A DNA stretch of 50,207 nt from positions 1-50,207 of the forward strand of contig JAFKKG010000044.1 in assembly GCA_017305715.1 (NCBI GenBank), read 5' to 3'. The position numbers and the translations under genes were made by a program. The stretch comes from Hyphomicrobiales bacterium (GTDB lineage Bacteria > Pseudomonadota > Alphaproteobacteria > Rhizobiales > Xanthobacteraceae). The notes under the pieces are model-generated. The model saw only the letters and a list, made by a program, of their open reading frames with translations. It was not told the DNA's origin and did not search any database. Shown here piece after piece: positions 16,097 through 24,805 of the stretch (position 1 is the stretch's first letter; each line of letters opens with the position of its first letter).

Positions 16097-16249
16097 ATGC
16101 CCCCAAAGCAGCAGCCGACTGCGGGCGAGCGGCTACCTTGCCCCAAATGCGAGATGAAGATGGTTTCAACCGCTCGGCAGCCCACCGGGGAAAAGACCTT
16201 TGAATGCCTGCGCTGCGGCTACACTGAAACGCGCAAGGTCGACGAGTAA
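16097..16249 (+). CDS. Tiny zinc-ribbon protein
   Basis: 50 residues with two CxxC knuckles: LPCPKCEMKM near residue 15 and FECLRCGYTETRKV near 36, a classic zinc ribbon. The spacing of 18 residues between knuckles fits one zinc site. It begins 12 bases after the preceding small ORF stops, so the two may be co-transcribed. Zinc ribbons of this size can bind nucleic acid or proteins; nothing more specific is visible. Confidence 0.7.
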   Translation: MPPKQQPTAGERLPCPKCEMKMVSTARQPTGEKTFECLRCGYTETRKVDE

Positions 16250-16440
16250 GGCCGCCTCTCGAGGCTCGCCAACGGAGACATCGCGCTGGCGCCGCTGGAC
16301 CCAGAAATCGCCGAGCGAGATCAGAACCGGATAGCTTGCGGCCGCCGCGAACCCCGCTGCCAGCTCATCGTCTGGCGTACTGCCTGCCGTTCGGAAAATG
16401 CTGGCTCGATCAGAGCCGATCGAAACTGCAATGGAGCAGA

Positions 16441-16995
16441 TCAGGCCACGCCCACAGCCGTCCTGCTTTTCCGGCGATAGGCGATCGTGCCGAGGCCGAC
16501 GAAGCCCAGGATCATCATCGCCCAGGTGGACGGCTCGGGAACCGCGCTTGCGATGGTCAGGGATGCATCCGGGCTGACGCCGATCCGGGTGATGTCGATT
16601 CCGAATACGCCAAGCTGCGCAAAGGTGCCGTCGGCGAAGAATATCGTTCCGCTTCCGGTGCCGCCATGGCCATCGTCATAACCGAGTTCGATGAGGTCGT
16701 AGTACAATGGGGTTTGCGGGTTGGACGGGTCGAAATTGACGTCGAAATGAGGTTTGAAGTTGGAGGGGCCGCATGAAAACCCGGCGGCCCCTCCACTGAG
16801 CGAACAATTGCTCAACGCAACGCCAAGAACGTCAGTGGTGATGAAATCGGTGGATACGAAGCTGAAGCTGAAATTGTTGTTTCCGAGCTGGCCGTTGAGA
16901 CTTCCCGAAGCGGAGTAGGTCACCGCCGACGCCTGAGCGCCGGTGCAAATCGCGCAAACTGACAGTGCTGCAACGAGGGCTGCCAAACGACGCAT
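16441..16995 (-). CDS. PEP-CTERM sorting-domain protein
   Basis: 184 residues: signal peptide (LAALVAALSVCAICTGAQASA), a Gly/Asn/Ser-rich secreted domain of about 130 residues without recognised fold, and the C-terminal PEP-CTERM tail AVPEPSTWAMMILGFVGLG followed by IAYRRKSR. The tail is the exosortase recognition signal: after export the protein would be cut near PEP and released or anchored at the surface. Two cysteines (SNCSLSGGAAGFSCGPS) may form a disulfide. The exosortase itself is not in this window. It lies directly downstream of the kinase/regulator pair on the same strand (145-base gap). Confidence 0.88.
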   Translation of the reverse strand: MRRLAALVAALSVCAICTGAQASAVTYSASGSLNGQLGNNNFSFSFVSTDFITTDVLGVALSNCSLSGGAAGFSCGPSNFKPHFDVNFDPSNPQTPLYYDLIELGYDDGHGGTGSGTIFFADGTFAQLGVFGIDITRIGVSPDASLTIASAVPEPSTWAMMILGFVGLGTIAYRRKSRTAVGVA

Positions 16996-17140
16996 ACGAC
17001 ATCTCCAATCCTGAAGTGAAAGCCGTTAAAGAATATCGTTCGGAGTCTATCGAGGCGTTCGCGCTGATCAATCCGTCGATTTCGACAGATGGACGTTTCA
17101 GGCGCCGTGAATGCCGAAAGATTCGGCGGGCGACGTTGGC

Positions 17141-18925
17141 TCACATCAGCGCGGCGCGCAGGTTGATCGGCTTGAGCGGCTTGCGAAGTATCCGCAGCTT
17201 CCTGGCATGGGCTTCGCTGAGAATCGCCTCGTCCGTCTCCGCCGTCATCAGGAACATGACGATGTCGTCGCCTTCCGCCTGCCTGATGCGCTCGGCGAGG
17301 CGAATGCCATTGTCCGGACCGGCCAGCCGGTAATCCAGCAGCACCCGCCATCGCCGCGAGCGGTCACGCCGGCCGAACAGCGCAAGCGCTTCGTCGCCAT
17401 TTTGGCACGCCAACACCATGACATCCCATGACGTCAGCAATCGCACCGTCGCATTCCTCACCAGAGGATCGTCATCGACGAAAAGCACGGCAATCCTCTG
17501 CATCCGTTCGGCATCCTGCTCGGAGGCTTGCGCCTCGCGCGCAGCAACGATGCCGGGTGGCGCCTGCGGAACGGAGACCTTGAAGGTGCTACCCTTGCCG
17601 GGGATGGAGTCGAACTTCAGCGGCCACCGCATCCCGACGGAGAGGCGATGGACGATCGCAAGCCCGAGGCCAAATCCCTTGAGCTGATTCCGTTCGGGAT
17701 TGTCGACCTGATAGAAATCCTCGAAGATTCGGCGGTGGTGGTGTTTCTCGATGCCGATGCCGGTATCGACCACCCATATCTCGATCCTGCTGGCCCTCAG
17801 CCTGGTGCCGATCAATATCGATCCCGAGGGCGTGTATCGCACGGCGTTCATCAACAGATTGAGCAGGATCCGCTCCAGCGGATTGGCCGAAGCCAGAACC
17901 CATCGCGATGTCGGCACGCAGCGGATTTCGAGTTGCTTGACGTCGGCTTGCGGTCTGACGCTCGCGATGACCCTGTCGATGATCGCCTGCAACGGCAGGG
18001 CGATCGGTTTGTCCTTTTCGATCACCGCGTCGACCTCGGTAACACCGAGGATGGCGTTGAACTGACGGTCGAGGCTGTCGACGCATTGAACCAGCTGGCT
18101 GACGATATCGCGCCGCGCCGATTCCTCGGTCGTCGAATCCAGTACCGACATGTAGAAATCCAGCGCCTGGAGCGGCTGGCGCAAATCGTGGCTGGCGGCG
18201 CTGAAAAAGCGCGTGCGCTCCGCGGTGACTTCCTTCAGCCGGGTGATGAACCGGTTCTGCTGTTCCAGCAGGTTGGCAATATCCAGCCGGGCGGCAATGG
18301 CAAATCCGTAATTCCGGATCGAGAGCCAGCCGATCGCGAAAGCCGCGGGCAGGAACACCAACATGCTCGTTCCTATCGCCGTTTCCAGCGCGGCGCCGCG
18401 CGATATCAGGAAGAAGGCCGCGGGCGCGATGCACGCGGTCATCATCAGATACATGCTGGGCGCAAAGGATGCCGACGCGAACACGGTTCCCGAGACCGCG
18501 ATCATGATCGCCCAGGCCGGCGCAAGCACGGAAATGAGTTCGCCCTCGACATGAAGAAAGATCGCGCCGGAACTCAGGACCACCCCATCGACCGCGGTGG
18601 CGGCGGCCTTGATCCAGGCCCAGCGGCCAAGCCGGTCATCGGACAAGTGCGCGCGTTTCACCAAATAGTTGAACGCCGTCAATCCGGATTCCGCCAGGAC
18701 GACCAGCAGGACCCAGATGATGGCCTGGCCGCTGGAGACGGTTGAGAGCGCGCCGACGAGCCCCGCCACGCAGGCGGCGCCCACGATGACGAGCAGATGA
18801 AAAATGATGGATGCCTTGTCGTCGGTGATGACAAAGAGGCGCAGCCGTTCGGTCGTGATCAAATGCGGCCGCCGCTCCGCCCACGCCGTCCCCAAACCGT
18901 CTGCTTCGACCTCAGGCGTTACCAC
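17141..18925 (-). CDS. Hybrid sensor histidine kinase/response regulator
   Basis: 594 residues. The first 210 residues form about six membrane segments without a recognised ligand domain. A short coiled coil leads to the H-box ASHDLRQPLQAL with His246, the N-box LLNLLMNAVRYTP near 356, the G-boxes VVDTGIGIE and GFGLGLAIV, and a C-terminal receiver (VLFVDDDPLVRN, phospho-acceptor Asp531 in LLDYRLAG, Lys582 in LRKPLKP). Autophosphorylation at His246 should feed the internal receiver and the separate LuxR-type regulator encoded seven bases upstream. The HDLRQPL kinase subtype also occurs in the larger kinase at 31702. The stimulus is unknown. Confidence 0.92.
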   Translation of the reverse strand: MVTPEVEADGLGTAWAERRPHLITTERLRLFVITDDKASIIFHLLVIVGAACVAGLVGALSTVSSGQAIIWVLLVVLAESGLTAFNYLVKRAHLSDDRLGRWAWIKAAATAVDGVVLSSGAIFLHVEGELISVLAPAWAIMIAVSGTVFASASFAPSMYLMMTACIAPAAFFLISRGAALETAIGTSMLVFLPAAFAIGWLSIRNYGFAIAARLDIANLLEQQNRFITRLKEVTAERTRFFSAASHDLRQPLQALDFYMSVLDSTTEESARRDIVSQLVQCVDSLDRQFNAILGVTEVDAVIEKDKPIALPLQAIIDRVIASVRPQADVKQLEIRCVPTSRWVLASANPLERILLNLLMNAVRYTPSGSILIGTRLRASRIEIWVVDTGIGIEKHHHRRIFEDFYQVDNPERNQLKGFGLGLAIVHRLSVGMRWPLKFDSIPGKGSTFKVSVPQAPPGIVAAREAQASEQDAERMQRIAVLFVDDDPLVRNATVRLLTSWDVMVLACQNGDEALALFGRRDRSRRWRVLLDYRLAGPDNGIRLAERIRQAEGDDIVMFLMTAETDEAILSEAHARKLRILRKPLKPINLRAALM

Positions 18926-18932
18926 GGCGGCA

Positions 18933-19532
18933 TCAAATCAGGCCCAGCCGCAGCGCCTTCACGACGGCCTCGGTCCGATTGCCCGCTTCGAGGCGCACGA
19001 AGATGTGCTGCCAGTGATTCCGGACCGTGCTTTCGGAAATATCGAGCTGCTCGCCGATCTGCTTGTCCGGATATCCCTTGCCGGCCAGTTGCAATATCTT
19101 GCGACGCCGGATCGACAGGGACCGGGAGGATGACGTCGGCACCAGGCTCTCGTCGAAGACGAGTCCGCCGTTGAAGATCGTATCGATCGCCGAGGCGAGG
19201 GAATCCGTGTCTCTGTCCTTGGACAGACAGGCAACGCCGCCGATCGCTTTCAGACGATCAACGATGCCGGCGGGCGGATCGGCGCACAGCAACCCGATGG
19301 CGATCTCCGGATAGCGAAGGCGGATCTCGTCCAGCAGCGAAGCGCCGTCGCCGTCGGCGAGGCGATAATCCGCCAGGCAAAAATCGATGTCGCCGGCATC
19401 CTCGAGCAGGCCCAGGGCGGCCTCGGCTCCCGCGGCCGTCAGAACCCGGATGTCCGGCAACGCATCGGCGAGCGCGCGCTGCAAGCCGTCGCGATAAATT
19501 GGATGGTCATCGACAAACAGCATCGTTTTCAC
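18933..19532 (-). CDS. LuxR/FixJ-type response regulator
   Basis: 199 residues: receiver domain with the acidic pocket VDDH at 8-10 and phospho-acceptor Asp55 in LADYRLAD, then a LuxR-type helix-turn-helix (SIRRRKILQLAGKGYPDKQI, then ISESTVRNHWQHIFVRLEAG). The conserved receiver Lys is in LSKDRD near residue 104. It is transcribed just before the hybrid kinase with a seven-base gap and is its probable output. The upstream gap holds three 16-base repeats (19573-19620) that could be its own binding sites. Confidence 0.92.
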   Translation of the reverse strand: MKTMLFVDDHPIYRDGLQRALADALPDIRVLTAAGAEAALGLLEDAGDIDFCLADYRLADGDGASLLDEIRLRYPEIAIGLLCADPPAGIVDRLKAIGGVACLSKDRDTDSLASAIDTIFNGGLVFDESLVPTSSSRSLSIRRRKILQLAGKGYPDKQIGEQLDISESTVRNHWQHIFVRLEAGNRTEAVVKALRLGLI

Positions 19533-19572
19533 AGCGCTGCACCTTTCCGAACCGCACCGGCGTGACCGACCC

Positions 19573-19620
19573 TGAACTTACCGCCCACGAAACTTGCCGC
19601 CCAAGAAACTTACCGCCCAG
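19573..19620. repeat. Three tandem 16-base repeats upstream of the response regulator
   Basis: Units TGAACTTACCGCCCAC, GAAACTTGCCGCCCAA and GAAACTTACCGCCCAG follow one another without spacing (core AACTTRCCGCCCA). They sit 40 bases upstream of the response regulator start and about 225 bases upstream of the divergent PEP-CTERM gene, in a 313-base gap (19533-19845) with no other visible gene. A regulator-binding array is a reasonable reading; a chance microsatellite is the alternative. Confidence 0.7.
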
Positions 19621-19845
19621 GACATGGGTGAGCTGACGGCGAACCGGGCCGGCTTCCGGCCCAAATGACTGATCATGAGGCGGAACTGCAAAAAATCAAT
19701 GAGCGACGATCGAGTATGCCCCAGCCTGAGCCGATTGCGACCTAGCGAAATCGATAGATAGCAGAATCGCCAGATTGTGCACCCCAACTCCCGGTTGGAT
19801 ATTCCGGCGTCATTAAATCCAAGAATACGGAGCAGGGAATTTAAT

Positions 19846-20613
19846 ATGAAGAAAGTTATTCATCTTGCACTGGCGGCGACATTCTTGGCGCTTGCTGCGC
19901 CGTCGGCCGGTCACGCCGTGACCTACAATCTCTCGACCGACTTCAGCAACAGCGCGAACCCCAACAGCGTCTGGTCCTACGTGTATGGCAACACCCCCCT
20001 GCCAAATCAGCCTGCCGCCATTGCCAACGGCAACTCATTTCAACCCGCGACCGCCGGCGGCTATTTCAGCACCGGCAACAATCTCAACCAGGATACGCCG
20101 TTCGTGGCGAGGGCCGCCGTCAATGGCAGCGCCGCCGGCGGAACCAATCTGGATTTTGTTGCGGGTGACATCGTCATCCACTCTCCGAATGACGGCACGG
20201 CGCTCAGCATCCGCTGGACCGCGCCCAGCGACGGCCTGATCGATTTCCATACGCTCGTCTGGTACGCGCATTCATCGGTCGACCGCTCGAATGACGTCAG
20301 CCTGCTGCTCGGTGGCAACCCGTTTGATACGGTCCTCGTCAACACGGCGTCCTACACGAACAATACCGACCGCTGGGATGTGACCGGCAATGGCTTTTCG
20401 GTCGCCGCCGGAGAAATACTCGAACTCGTCTTCGCCAAGACGGCCGGCCAACCATTCGGTTCGCTGAACGGCCTTTCTTTCGATGTCGACTTCACCCCGA
20501 ACGTCTCGGCCGTGCCCGAGCCTTCTACCTGGGCCATGATGATCCTCGGCTTTGCCGGCGTCGGCTTTGTCGCCTATCGCCGGAAGGCGAAGCTGGCTTT
20601 GACGACCGCCTGA
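19846..20613 (+). CDS. PEP-CTERM sorting-domain protein
   Basis: 255 residues. A signal peptide (KKVIHLALAATFLALAAPSAGHA) precedes a beta-rich secreted domain of about 200 residues with many Asn, Ser and Gly, and the tail AVPEPSTWAMMILGFAGVGF followed by VAYRRKAK. The tail differs from that of the protein at 16441 by only a few residues, while the secreted domains are unrelated by eye. AGCAGGGA upstream supports the ATG at 19846. It is divergent from the kinase/regulator pair and followed by a good terminator. Likely a surface or extracellular matrix protein; ligand unknown. Confidence 0.88.
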   Translation: MKKVIHLALAATFLALAAPSAGHAVTYNLSTDFSNSANPNSVWSYVYGNTPLPNQPAAIANGNSFQPATAGGYFSTGNNLNQDTPFVARAAVNGSAAGGTNLDFVAGDIVIHSPNDGTALSIRWTAPSDGLIDFHTLVWYAHSSVDRSNDVSLLLGGNPFDTVLVNTASYTNNTDRWDVTGNGFSVAAGEILELVFAKTAGQPFGSLNGLSFDVDFTPNVSAVPEPSTWAMMILGFAGVGFVAYRRKAKLALTTA

Positions 20614-20631
20614 TCTGCGACCAGAAGATTC

Positions 20632-20655
20632 AAGAGCCGCCTTCGGGCGGCTCTT
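20632..20655 (+). terminator. Rho-independent-type terminator after PEP-CTERM gene
   Basis: Stem AAGAGCCGCC / GGCGGCTCTT with a short TTCG-type loop, 18 bases past the stop codon, followed by TTCTC. The rest of the gap to 20919 shows no gene. Confidence 0.75.
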
Positions 20656-20919
20656 CTCGCACTTGCGGATGCAGGGCCGGTCGTAGCGATGAAACCAATT
20701 CATATAGCGCAGCGCTTGATCGATATCTGTGCGCTAAATCACAGAACCGTGCGCCGTGGCTCATCACCTTCGCTGCGGCAAATCCGCCAATCACGTGCTC
20801 GCGCTGATGGACATTCCCGCGGGTCATCATAGGATGATGTTTTATTGCGATCATGCGCGCGAGCTATTCACTGCTGCCCGCGACCATAGCGAGCGCCAAT
20901 TCTTTTCAGGGAGATTTTT

Positions 20920-22173
20920 ATGAACGTTGCTCGATTTTCCGCGACCATGGGCCTCTGCGTTTTCTCCAGCTTGCTGGCCGCAACCGCGCAAGCGCAAACC
21001 TCACCGCCCCCCGCCGGTGCGCCGACGCCGCCTCCGGCAGCCGCCGCACCACCACCGACGCCGATCGCATTCGAGGCCGCGCTGCTGAAGGCGGCGAACG
21101 ACCTTTTCTCAAAGGCCAATCTGAGCGGGACCGACAAGGTCACATTGGTGATCGACCCTCTCATCGACGGCGTCACCGGCTGGCAATCCAACGCCACGCG
21201 TCTTGAAGAAAAGAAGGTCATCGAACTGGTCAAGAGCAACTATCCACGCTTTCAGGTCGCCCGCTTTTCTGCCGACACGGTCGCCAAGGCGCCGGTGGTG
21301 CTGATCGGCACGTTCACCGCCGTCAACAATGCCGGCGTCGCAGGCGGACCGAAAGACGCCTATCGCATCTGCCTTGCCCTCGCCGATCTGAAATCCAAGA
21401 CGATCATTTCGAAGGGCGTCTCGCGCGCGCTGCCGGAAGGTGTCGACCCGACGCCGGCGGCCTTCTTCAAGGACAGCCCGGTATTCTCCAAGGATGCCGC
21501 CACCGATGCCTATATCAAGAGCTGTCAGGGCACGAAGGTCGGCGACACCGTCGATCAGGCCTATGCCGACCGCATCCTCGTGGCGTCGCTGATCAATGAC
21601 GGCATCGAGGCTTACGACAACAAGCGATACCGCGATGCGCTCGACGTCTATCAGGCCGCGCTCAAGACGCCGGGCGGCGAGCAACTGCGCGTGTACAACG
21701 GCATCTATCTCGCCAACCAGAAGCTCCATCGCACCAGGAGCGCCATGACGGCGTTCGGCAAGATCGTCGACTACGGCTTCAAGAGCGACAAGCTTTCCGT
21801 CAAATTCCTGTTCAAGCCCGGCACGACCCAATTCGCCACGGATCGCAAGAACAGGGCGCCCTATTATTCCTGGCTGGACAAGCTTGCCGAACGGAGCGCT
21901 GCGAACGATGGCTGCCTCGAAATAATCGGCCATACCAGTGCGACGGGTCAGGCGGCCAACAACGATCGCCTGTCCGGCGATCGTGCCGAATACATCAAGG
22001 GTCAGCTCGAAGCCGAGGATCGCAAGTTGAAGGGAAGGCTGATTTCCACCGGAAAAGGCTCTCGTGAGTTGCTGGTCGGGACCGGCAAGGACGATGCGAG
22101 CGACGCGCTCGATCGCCGGGTGGAATTCAAGACCATCAAGTGCGGATCCGACGGGAAGCCTGTTCGCGCCTGA
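20920..22173 (+). CDS. OmpA-family C-terminal domain protein, exported
   Basis: 417 residues: signal peptide (MGLCVFSSLLAATAQAQA-like), a Pro/Ala-rich linker (residues 28-48), a CsgG/LpoB-like middle domain of about 150 residues that I assign only tentatively, a short TPR-like helical region (SLINDGIEAYDNKRYRDALDVYQAAL) and a C-terminal OmpA peptidoglycan-binding domain (FKPGTTQFA, IIGHTSATGQAANNDRLSGDR and the end DRRVEFK). It probably links the outer membrane or periplasm to the cell wall. The Asp and Arg that contact diaminopimelate in OmpA fit NDRLSGDRA. GGGAG precedes the ATG. Terminator at 22201. Confidence 0.82.
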   Translation: MNVARFSATMGLCVFSSLLAATAQAQTSPPPAGAPTPPPAAAAPPPTPIAFEAALLKAANDLFSKANLSGTDKVTLVIDPLIDGVTGWQSNATRLEEKKVIELVKSNYPRFQVARFSADTVAKAPVVLIGTFTAVNNAGVAGGPKDAYRICLALADLKSKTIISKGVSRALPEGVDPTPAAFFKDSPVFSKDAATDAYIKSCQGTKVGDTVDQAYADRILVASLINDGIEAYDNKRYRDALDVYQAALKTPGGEQLRVYNGIYLANQKLHRTRSAMTAFGKIVDYGFKSDKLSVKFLFKPGTTQFATDRKNRAPYYSWLDKLAERSAANDGCLEIIGHTSATGQAANNDRLSGDRAEYIKGQLEAEDRKLKGRLISTGKGSRELLVGTGKDDASDALDRRVEFKTIKCGSDGKPVRA

Positions 22174-22200
22174 CCGGCGGCCCTGACTGGATTGGCGGCG

Positions 22201-22240
22201 GGACCGGTTCTGAGGCCATCGGAACCGGTCCTGTCTTTTT
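22201..22240 (+). terminator. Rho-independent-type terminator
   Basis: Stem GGACCGGTT / AACCGGTCC with a 13-base loop, then TGTCTTTTT. It closes the OmpA-like gene and separates it from the GH16 gene. Confidence 0.75.
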
Positions 22241-22273
22241 CGAGTCCGCGACCTGCTGTACCCTTCGGCATCC

Positions 22274-23269
22274 ATGCATGAAGAGGGGATCAACGGGTTG
22301 AGGCCGCACGCTCTCGCATTGATCTTCTGCCTTTTCGTCGCGGCGCCGGCTTCGGCGCAAAGCGATCCCGCGCCGGCGTTGCCTAAGCTTACCCTGCCGG
22401 CGCCGACCGGCGCGGTTGGCGATCGATGCCGCAAGATCGAAGCCGGCGATCTGCTCGTGCCGGTGTCGCTGCGGCGGACCTTCCATGATGATTTCGACGT
22501 GCATCCGCTGGCCGGCGCCAGGTGGGTGCCGCACTACGCCGGTGGCGCCGCCTGGCCGGAGGCGCAGTACTGGGGCGGCAAGGGTTCCGATTTCAAGCGC
22601 AAGACTGCCTGGAACGGTGAACAGCAGATCTATGTCGATCCACGCTATGGCGGGAGCAATACGACACCGCTGGGACTCGATCCGTTCCGGGTCAAGGAGG
22701 GCATTCTTACGATCGTCGCCAGCCGCACGCCGCCTGAACTCAAATCCGTTCTGTTCAACAATGAATACGTCTCGGGCATCCTGACGACGCAGGGCAAATT
22801 CACTCAGAAGTACGGCTATTTCGAAATGCGCTCCAAGATACCGGCCGGCGTCGGCGTTTGGCCGGCGTTCTGGATGCTCGCCGATGACGGCGGCTGGCCT
22901 CCGGAAATCGACGTGATGGAAGGACGCGGACAGCAGCACGACAACATCGTCATGACGACGCATTGGCGGATACCGGCCACTGGCGTCGTCGAACATTGCG
23001 GGTTCGATTTCGCGGTAGCCGATACGAGGAACGAATTCCACAATTATGGCGTGCTGTGGCTGCGCGACCGCATCATCTATTACATCGACCGCAGGCCGGT
23101 GTCGGAAATCAAGGTGCCGGTCGGCTTCGACGCGCCGATGTACATGATCGTCAATTTGGCGATGGGCTCGAAGACCCTGGAGGGCGTCGGATTCGTCGAC
23201 GGCCTGTCGCCGAACGTGGTTGAATTCGATATCGACCGGATTTCGGTCTATCAAATTGATGCATACTGA
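22274..23269 (+). CDS. Secreted glycoside hydrolase family 16 (beta-glucanase type)
   Basis: 331 residues with a signal peptide ending ASA near residue 28 and a GH16 jelly-roll domain. The catalytic motif EIDVMEG gives Glu211 as nucleophile, Asp213 as helper and Glu216 as acid/base; flanking landmarks are GYFEMRSKIPAGVGVWPAFWML and the final DIDRISVYQ. GH16 enzymes of this kind cut beta-1,3- or mixed beta-1,3-1,4-glucans. The Tat-exported GH1 beta-glucosidase next door could finish the breakdown to glucose, which suggests glucan scavenging or trimming of the cell's own beta-glucan. A TTG at 22298 with AGAGGGG eight bases upstream is an attractive alternative start. Confidence 0.9.
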   Translation: MHEEGINGLRPHALALIFCLFVAAPASAQSDPAPALPKLTLPAPTGAVGDRCRKIEAGDLLVPVSLRRTFHDDFDVHPLAGARWVPHYAGGAAWPEAQYWGGKGSDFKRKTAWNGEQQIYVDPRYGGSNTTPLGLDPFRVKEGILTIVASRTPPELKSVLFNNEYVSGILTTQGKFTQKYGYFEMRSKIPAGVGVWPAFWMLADDGGWPPEIDVMEGRGQQHDNIVMTTHWRIPATGVVEHCGFDFAVADTRNEFHNYGVLWLRDRIIYYIDRRPVSEIKVPVGFDAPMYMIVNLAMGSKTLEGVGFVDGLSPNVVEFDIDRISVYQIDAY

Positions 23270-23329
23270 TTCATTTGCACCGGCCGGGACATGCAAGCCG
23301 GCAGCAACGAGGCTGACGGGAGAACAAAG

Positions 23330-24799
23330 ATGTCCGGAAAATTCTCGCGCCGGCAGTTTACCAAACTGGCGGGCCTCTCCGCGCTCGGCATCGCCGCAGG
23401 CCCGGCGAATGCGGCGACCAAACAAACGCCGGCCGCCGGTCCGCATGCCCCGGCCCGTTTTCCGAAAGACTTCGCATGGGGGACCGCGACATCGGCCTAT
23501 CAGATCGAGGGCGCCGTGGCCGAGGACGGCCGCGGCCGCTCGATCTGGGATACGTTTGCCCACACCCCCGGCAAGATCGAGGACAAGACCACCGGCGACC
23601 GCGCCAACGAGCATTATCATCGCTACAAGGAAGACGTTCAGCTCATCAAAGCGCTCGGCGCCAAACATTACCGGTTTTCGATCGCATGGCCGCGGGTGTT
23701 TCCGGAAGGCACCGGCAAGCCCAATCCCAAGGGGCTCGACTTCTATAACCGGCTGATCGACGAACTCCTGGCAAACGGCATCGAGCCCTACGCCACGCTG
23801 TATCATTGGGACCTGCCGCAGGCGCTGCAAGACCGCGTCGGCGGCTGGCAATCCAGCGACACGTCAAAGGCGTTCGCGGATTACGCGGGCTATGTCGCCG
23901 AACGCGTGACCGACCGCGTCAAATATGTCTTCACGCTGAACGAGGCCGGACGCTTCCTGAATTTCGGCTATGGCTGGGGCATCGACGCGCCCGGCCTCAA
24001 GCTGCCGGCGGCGGAATTGAACCAGGCACGGCACAACGTGGTGCTCGGCCATGGCCTGGCGGTGCAGGCGATCCGCGCCAAAGGACGCGCCGGCACCAAG
24101 GTCGGCCCGGCCGAGAACATCGCAGCCTGCGTGCCGGTCTATGATACGCCCGAAAATGTCCGCGCCGCCGAGATGGCGACGCGCGAACTGAATGCGGGGC
24201 TGCTCGGCGTCATGCTGGAGGGCAAATACACCGACGGCTTCCTCGAATATTCCGGGAAGGACGCCCCGAAATTCACGGCTGAAGAGCTGAAGATCATCGG
24301 CTCGCCCAATGATTTCGTCGGCCTCAACATCTACGCGCCGCAATTCTACATCGCCGCGTCTGACAAGAAGCCGGGCTGGTCGGTGCTGCCCTTTCCCGGC
24401 TCGTTCCCGCACATGAATTCCGAATGGCTGCGGATCGGCCCGGAGGTGATCTATTGGGCGCCGCGGCTTGCGGCGAAAGTCTGGAACATCAAGACCCTCT
24501 ACATCACCGAGAACGGCACCTCGTCGGAAGACAAGGTGCATGCCGACGGCAAGATCTACGATCTCGACCGCATCATGTTCCTGCGCAATTATCTGCAGCA
24601 ATTGCAGCGCGCGGTGGCCGAGGGCGTACCGGTCCGCGGCTATTTCCTGTGGAGCCTGATGGACAATTTCGAATGGATCTTCGGCTACGAAAAACGCTTC
24701 GGGGTCGTCCACGTGGATTTTGAAACCCAGAAGCGGACGCCGAAACTCAGTGCGGCGTTTTACCGCGACGTCATCGCGCGCAATGCGATCGGGGCCTGA
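23330..24799 (+). CDS. Tat-exported family 1 beta-glucosidase
   Basis: 489 residues. The N-terminus SRRQFTKLAGLSALGIAAG is a twin-arginine signal ending in ANA near residue 28, so the folded enzyme should act in the periplasm, unlike most GH1 members, which are cytoplasmic. The barrel has the family start FAWGTATSAYQIEGA, acid/base Glu205 in FTLNEAG and nucleophile Glu394 in YITENGTS. The usual NEP is NEA here. Near the end, GYFLWSLMDNFEWIFGY and KRTPKLSA are classic. GGGAG precedes the ATG at 23330. It follows the GH16 gene by 60 bases without a terminator, so both are probably one transcript. Confidence 0.93.
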   Translation: MSGKFSRRQFTKLAGLSALGIAAGPANAATKQTPAAGPHAPARFPKDFAWGTATSAYQIEGAVAEDGRGRSIWDTFAHTPGKIEDKTTGDRANEHYHRYKEDVQLIKALGAKHYRFSIAWPRVFPEGTGKPNPKGLDFYNRLIDELLANGIEPYATLYHWDLPQALQDRVGGWQSSDTSKAFADYAGYVAERVTDRVKYVFTLNEAGRFLNFGYGWGIDAPGLKLPAAELNQARHNVVLGHGLAVQAIRAKGRAGTKVGPAENIAACVPVYDTPENVRAAEMATRELNAGLLGVMLEGKYTDGFLEYSGKDAPKFTAEELKIIGSPNDFVGLNIYAPQFYIAASDKKPGWSVLPFPGSFPHMNSEWLRIGPEVIYWAPRLAAKVWNIKTLYITENGTSSEDKVHADGKIYDLDRIMFLRNYLQQLQRAVAEGVPVRGYFLWSLMDNFEWIFGYEKRFGVVHVDFETQKRTPKLSAAFYRDVIARNAIGA

Positions 24800-24805
24800 A
24801 CGCGC

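Noticed and set aside
16250-16440. Open minus-strand frame with the string DELAAGFAAAASYPVLISLG
   Set aside because: The composition looks protein-like, but there is no clear start, stop context or family match, so it is not called as a gene or pseudogene.
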